Below, in pieces: positions 7,149-10,191 of a stretch of DNA of 10,191 bases. The number at the start of each line of letters is the position of its first letter. The stretch's first letter is position 1. This stretch comes from Flavobacteriales bacterium UBA5692 (lineage in GTDB: Bacteria; Bacteroidota; Bacteroidia; Flavobacteriales_D; Sanyastnellaceae): contig DIHQ01000076.1 of NCBI GenBank assembly GCA_002420235.1, positions 1-10,191 of the forward strand. Direction: 5' to 3'. The notes beneath the pieces are model-generated. The model had not been told where the DNA came from. It ran no database searches and saw nothing but the letters and a program-made list of their open reading frames with translations. A program made the position numbers and the translations under genes.

Positions 7149-8606
7149 TTACTTCAACATTTCCGATAGAAACTTGTCGACTTGGAAATAGCGCTTTGGC
7201 TTCAGAATAATTTTACCCTTTTTGTCTAGCAAAAAATACGTCGGTGTAGCAGTTACCTTGTACTCCGACACCACAGGGCTGTTCCATGCTTGTAATTGGC
7301 TTACGTTCGGCCAAGTCATGCGGTTATCGTTGATGGCTTTTTCCCACGTGTTCCGGACTTGGTCCAAACTAACACCAACGATTTCGAATCCTTTGTAGCC
7401 ATATTTGTCGTAGACAGGGCCGAGGCTCGGAATCTCTTGCTCGCATTTGTGGCACCATGAAGCCCAAAACATAAGCAGGGTGTATTCGTTTTGAGCGCAC
7501 GTTTGATAAAGGTCCAAGGCGCCACCGTCCCATTTTTCGATTTGGAAGTTGGGCGGTGTCTTGCCCAGTTGTAAATTAATAATGCCCTGGGCACGTATCC
7601 GTATAGCATCGCTCAAGTCGGCTCCACAATCTTCGTCGAATATGTAGTTGTCCAAAATGTATTGACATATGGTCTCTTTCCCTGTGTTATAGAAACCATC
7701 TAACATCGTGTACAGTACGCTTTCCAAGGCTACAGGATTTGGCTCGAAATGCGCTTTAACCAAATCGACGCACGCGAGGAAACCGCTATCCTTTCCTCCG
7801 CTGAAATTGCGCATCATGTCTTGTATCCTATTGCTGATGGCCAATGAACGTACCGCGCTGTTATCGGTTGCTTCGATGTCTTCAAAGAACCGGCCCTGGT
7901 TGTTGGGATATTTGGGGTTCTTCCATCCCAAGAACTTCGCCAAGTAGGTGCCGGGATACTGATCCATGATGGTGTGCTGCTGACTGACCAGTTCCGATTG
8001 TTTTTGTTTGATTTGCTCTTCAATGCGTGCTCGAAAAGCACCCGCGTCCTTTATGCTGCTGCGGAGTTTACGGACCTCGCTACTGTTTTTGTTTTCGATG
8101 GACTGGTAAGAAAACCATCCGGTGTTCTCCTTGGAACCAGCAGCAGATTTATTGGCGGATAACCGAGTGGAGTTGAATGCAATCTCAACATCTGCTTCGT
8201 CAGGGTTCAGAATGATGTCGGTGGAGTTAGTCTCTCCATTGAGGCTAATTTTGTAGAATCCACGACTCACTTCAATTTCACCAAAATCAAATGCGCGGTT
8301 TGAAAGGCGTGTTTTGGCCACTTCGATGGTATTGCGGCCCTCTGTTTCATACAATGTGACTTCACCTCCACTGGGTTGGTTGATGGTTCCGTGCAACCGC
8401 ACGAGTCCTGTTTTGTCACCTCGATTGGCGTCTGTAATACCGTTCTTATAAAGCACCGAAACGTTGTCTGATTCTTGCGCGGCTGCAGGATTAGGGACAG
8501 TTTTGGAAGTTATCGATGGGGAATTTTCCGTCTTCGTGGCCGTATCACCGCACGCTGACAATACAGCTCCAGTCATCAATATCATTGCAAACGAAGTCAT
8601 TTTCAT
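7149..8606 (-). CDS. lipoprotein with C-terminal TlpA/thioredoxin-like domain
   Basis: A 485-aa exported protein. Residues 1-19 form a lipoprotein signal ending in the lipobox LSAC (Cys19 would be lipidated); a polar linker follows. Residues about 65-150 (VRLHGTINQPSGGEVTLYE onwards) form a beta-rich segment like the DUF4369 domain often found before TlpA domains in Bacteroidota. A mostly helical middle (about 160-350) follows. The C-terminal thioredoxin domain has FWASWCHKCEQEIPSL, with the redox pair Cys385-Cys388, and cis-proline 455 in TATPTYFLL. It most likely acts in the periplasm or on a membrane surface as a thiol-disulfide oxidoreductase; whether it reduces cytochrome c precursors or other clients cannot be told. 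ATG 8606 is preceded by a good Bacteroidota -7 element. Its TAA stop abuts the ppx stop with no spacer. Confidence 0.92.
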   Translation of the reverse strand: MKMTSFAMILMTGAVLSACGDTATKTENSPSITSKTVPNPAAAQESDNVSVLYKNGITDANRGDKTGLVRLHGTINQPSGGEVTLYETEGRNTIEVAKTRLSNRAFDFGEIEVSRGFYKISLNGETNSTDIILNPDEADVEIAFNSTRLSANKSAAGSKENTGWFSYQSIENKNSSEVRKLRSSIKDAGAFRARIEEQIKQKQSELVSQQHTIMDQYPGTYLAKFLGWKNPKYPNNQGRFFEDIEATDNSAVRSLAISNRIQDMMRNFSGGKDSGFLACVDLVKAHFEPNPVALESVLYTMLDGFYNTGKETICQYILDNYIFDEDCGADLSDAIRIRAQGIINLQLGKTPPNFQIEKWDGGALDLYQTCAQNEYTLLMFWASWCHKCEQEIPSLGPVYDKYGYKGFEIVGVSLDQVRNTWEKAINDNRMTWPNVSQLQAWNSPVVSEYKVTATPTYFLLDKKGKIILKPKRYFQVDKFLSEMLK

Positions 8607-8625
8607 CGTAAGTTTTATTTTGGTT

Positions 8626-8633
8626 CAAATTTA
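8626..8633 (-). promoter_or_regulatory. Bacteroidota-type -7 promoter element of the TlpA-like lipoprotein
   Basis: On the minus strand the sequence reads TAAATTTG, a perfect match to the TAnnTTTG -7 consensus of the Bacteroidota primary sigma factor. Nineteen bases separate it from the ATG at 8606, giving a short AT-rich leader. No convincing -33 TTTG/TTG is seen at the usual spacing of about 19-21 bases; a TTG lies only about 12 bases upstream. The rest of the 99-base divergent spacer (8607-8705) must also hold the promoter of the rightward 188-aa gene, but I see no clear element for it. Confidence 0.5.
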
Positions 8634-8705
8634 GCAAGGGAATGGCAACGAGTCGAGGAAGGAGTCCCATGTTGGCGTATCTTCACTTTTTGCACATTTC
8701 AGAGT

Positions 8706-9272
8706 ATGGATAAAGGAACAGCATTGACGCTGCTTGGATTGAAAGACTCAGTCGAGCCAGAGGAAATCATGGAACGGCTGGACGCTGAGGCGTTCGCTGT
8801 GAGGGATCATTTCATGCGGCAGCCAGTCATCCCGGCCTTATTTCGTTCCCGTAATAACCGATTGGTCCAGTTGAGCGATGTAGGTCGAGTGTTGGATGTG
8901 AAGCCATTGGGAGCACCAGTTGAGTTACCAACATTGCTGCCTTCTGGTCAAAATTTCATTTTGCTTGTTCGCAACCATGTTGAGAACATCCGCCGCCTCC
9001 GAACTGCTATGGCAGCTACCTTAGATCCCGACGTCTTGGTTCGGTTTGGCCATACGCTGTGCAACTTGCAATTGCGGTACATGGAGCAATTCCTGGTTTT
9101 ATCGCTGGATGTTGCAGGTAAGGTCATTCACGATGCTGCTGTTCCGGCACGAGATGAAGCCGATTGGCAAAAGCTACTGGAGTCAGTCGAATCTTCGGAA
9201 CAGTGGGCGGAGGCGCTCATAGCAAAAGAAAGAGCACGAATGGCAAAAATATTAGAACGCGAGGTCAGCTGA
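8706..9272 (+). CDS. uncharacterised 188-aa helical protein
   Basis: I do not recognise the family. The protein is soluble, with no signal peptide or membrane span, and has a single Cys (Cys119). It appears strongly helical: a short N-terminal segment TALTLLGLKDSVEPEEIMERLDAE (5-28), then a Pro-rich link around residues 62-80, a long helical stretch (about 82-140, including NFILLVRNHVENIRRLRTAM split over two turns), and a charged, coiled-coil-like C-terminus (153-186). The N-terminal part, with a leucine motif then a spaced helix, vaguely recalls helical bundle or J-domain-like pieces, but no HPD motif is present. ATG 8706 is the first good start, in a 99-base divergent spacer shared with the lipoprotein gene. 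Its TGA abuts the stop of the permease gene with no gap. It stands alone on its strand, so context gives no function. Confidence 0.7.
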   Translation: MDKGTALTLLGLKDSVEPEEIMERLDAEAFAVRDHFMRQPVIPALFRSRNNRLVQLSDVGRVLDVKPLGAPVELPTLLPSGQNFILLVRNHVENIRRLRTAMAATLDPDVLVRFGHTLCNLQLRYMEQFLVLSLDVAGKVIHDAAVPARDEADWQKLLESVESSEQWAEALIAKERARMAKILEREVS

Positions 9273-10191
9273 TTACTCCCGTCGAAGAGCTACGATGGGA
9301 TCGAGCTGAGCAGCTTTAAGGGCTGGATAATAGCCGCTTATGAGACTAGTTGCGAAACTCAGAGCTACCCCGGTCACCAGCCAACCCCACGGAACTACAA
9401 AAGGTGTTTCCATAGCGTACGCAATGCCATTTCCGGCCGCTATCCCAAGGACAGTGCCAACCGCTCCGCCGAGCTGTCCAATGATAATCACTTCGATGAG
9501 GAACTGCAATCGTACGGCGTGGGGCGCAGCCCCAAGGGCTTTGCGAGTTCCAATTTCTCGCGTACGCTCTGACACACTAACCAGCATGATATTCATGAGG
9601 CCGATTCCCGCACCAAATAAGGTAATAATACCAATTATGGAAGCAGCGGCCGTAATGCCGCTGATGGCCTCTTCTAGCGTAGAGACCATGCTGTCGCTCA
9701 AGGTCAGGTTGAAGGAGTGATCTTCGCCTGGTTGATCTCCTCTAATCACACGCATAATTCCCACAGCTGTTTCCGCCATACCCTTGACATCTTTCGGATG
9801 TTGGGATTTGCAAACAATCTGGTAGCTCCTCAGGCCATCAGAGAACTGCTGTCGAGCACACGGAATGGGGATGTAGCACTGGTTATCTTGGGATATTCCA
9901 AAGGCTTGGCCGCGCGGTTTAAGCACACCGATGACGCTATAGCGCTTGGCTCCTATGGTGAATTCAGAACCAATTGGCTCTTGCCAATCGTTGAATAATT
10001 CCTTGACTAAATCGGCACCAAGCACTGCGATACGGTTGGCGGATTGGGCCTCTTGCTGGGTGAAGTTTCGTCCATTTGCAAGGTCATATCCACTGACACT
10101 GAAGTAATTATCTCCCACGCCTAATACTTGAATATTGGGGTTAGTTCGCTCAGTCCCCCGGGTCAGTGTCGCTTCAGACGTCCCAAAAATG
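9273..10191 (-). CDS. MacB/FtsX-type ABC transporter permease (N-terminus outside window)
   Basis: The minus-strand frame is open from the TAA at 9273-9275 to the window edge, so the start lies beyond base 10191; 305 residues are visible. The first about 165 are the end of the periplasmic core domain (MacB_PCD type: NIQVLGVGDNYFSVSGYDL, then GRNFT and a segment NRIAVLGADLVKELF). The FtsX domain follows with three membrane segments at about visible residues 180-206, 230-254 and 268-286. Between the first two is the cytoplasmic coupling loop SVSERTREIGTRKALGA, and the end ALKAAQLDPIVALRRE is the family hallmark. Such proteins form type VII ABC complexes that use mechanotransmission to act on lipoproteins, antibiotics or peptides together with an ATPase and often an MFP/TolC partner; those partners are not in view. 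Substrate unknown. Confidence 0.92.
   Translation of the reverse strand, partial: IFGTSEATLTRGTERTNPNIQVLGVGDNYFSVSGYDLANGRNFTQQEAQSANRIAVLGADLVKELFNDWQEPIGSEFTIGAKRYSVIGVLKPRGQAFGISQDNQCYIPIPCARQQFSDGLRSYQIVCKSQHPKDVKGMAETAVGIMRVIRGDQPGEDHSFNLTLSDSMVSTLEEAISGITAAASIIGIITLFGAGIGLMNIMLVSVSERTREIGTRKALGAAPHAVRLQFLIEVIIIGQLGGAVGTVLGIAAGNGIAYAMETPFVVPWGWLVTGVALSFATSLISGYYPALKAAQLDPIVALRRE

Noticed and set aside
8634..8690. Repeat of GAGTC and a GGGA/TCCC pair in the divergent spacer as an operator
   Set aside because: Words of 4-5 bases at this spacing are expected by chance and show no symmetric arrangement.
8706..8850. J-domain-like N-terminus of the 188-aa protein
   Set aside because: Only a loose LLGL-plus-helix resemblance; the HPD motif and the rest of the J-domain pattern are absent.
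9340..9998. Plus-strand open frames opposite the ABC permease
   Set aside because: They are mirror frames of a clear FtsX-type coding sequence and show no recognisable protein features.

Overview
The window looks like a marine-type Bacteroidota chromosome, probably Flavobacteriales. I base this on a lipoprotein with a C-terminal TlpA-like thioredoxin domain, a perfect Bacteroidota-type -7 element (TAnnTTTG) in front of it, the general absence of Shine-Dalgarno sequences at gene starts, the pairing of DUF2256 with a DPRP photolyase, and a short two-domain Ppx. The taxon is an inference; no rRNA or marker phylogeny was available. The DNA is very densely coded: there is no gene-free stretch of even 150 bases, and I see no tRNA, rRNA, IS element, CRISPR or phage gene.

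Left block (1-7148, all + strand): the 3' part of an alpha/beta hydrolase, then, after a 37-base gap, a tight gene train. It runs: a 45-aa zinc-finger-like DUF2256 protein; a 530-aa iron-sulfur (6-4)-photolyase-like protein (DPRP family); a 433-aa DASH-type cryptochrome/photolyase; a 141-aa protein I do not recognise; polyphosphate kinase Ppk1; and a Ppx/GppA-type exopolyphosphatase. Stop and start codons overlap or nearly touch at every junction (ATGA, TGATG, ATGA, then gaps of 29 and 2 bases, each with an alternative GTG start that would overlap). This suggests one co-transcribed, partly translationally coupled unit that joins light-driven DNA repair or blue-light sensing to polyphosphate synthesis and breakdown.

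Right block (7149-10191): a minus-strand lipoprotein with a thioredoxin/TlpA domain, a divergently transcribed 188-aa protein of unknown function, and the C-terminal part of a MacB/FtsX-type ABC transporter permease on the minus strand that runs off the window. Both convergent gene pairs (7148/7149 and 9272/9273) meet stop codon to stop codon with zero spacer and share the heptamer TGATTAC.

The most notable sequence-level observation is in the iron-sulfur photolyase. Three of the four expected cluster cysteines are present at exact family spacing, but the fourth (equivalent to Cys441 of Agrobacterium PhrB) is a tyrosine, while the flavin-site histidines and electron-transfer aromatics are kept. 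The second is the physical linkage of the photolyase pair to ppk1-ppx through an unknown small protein.
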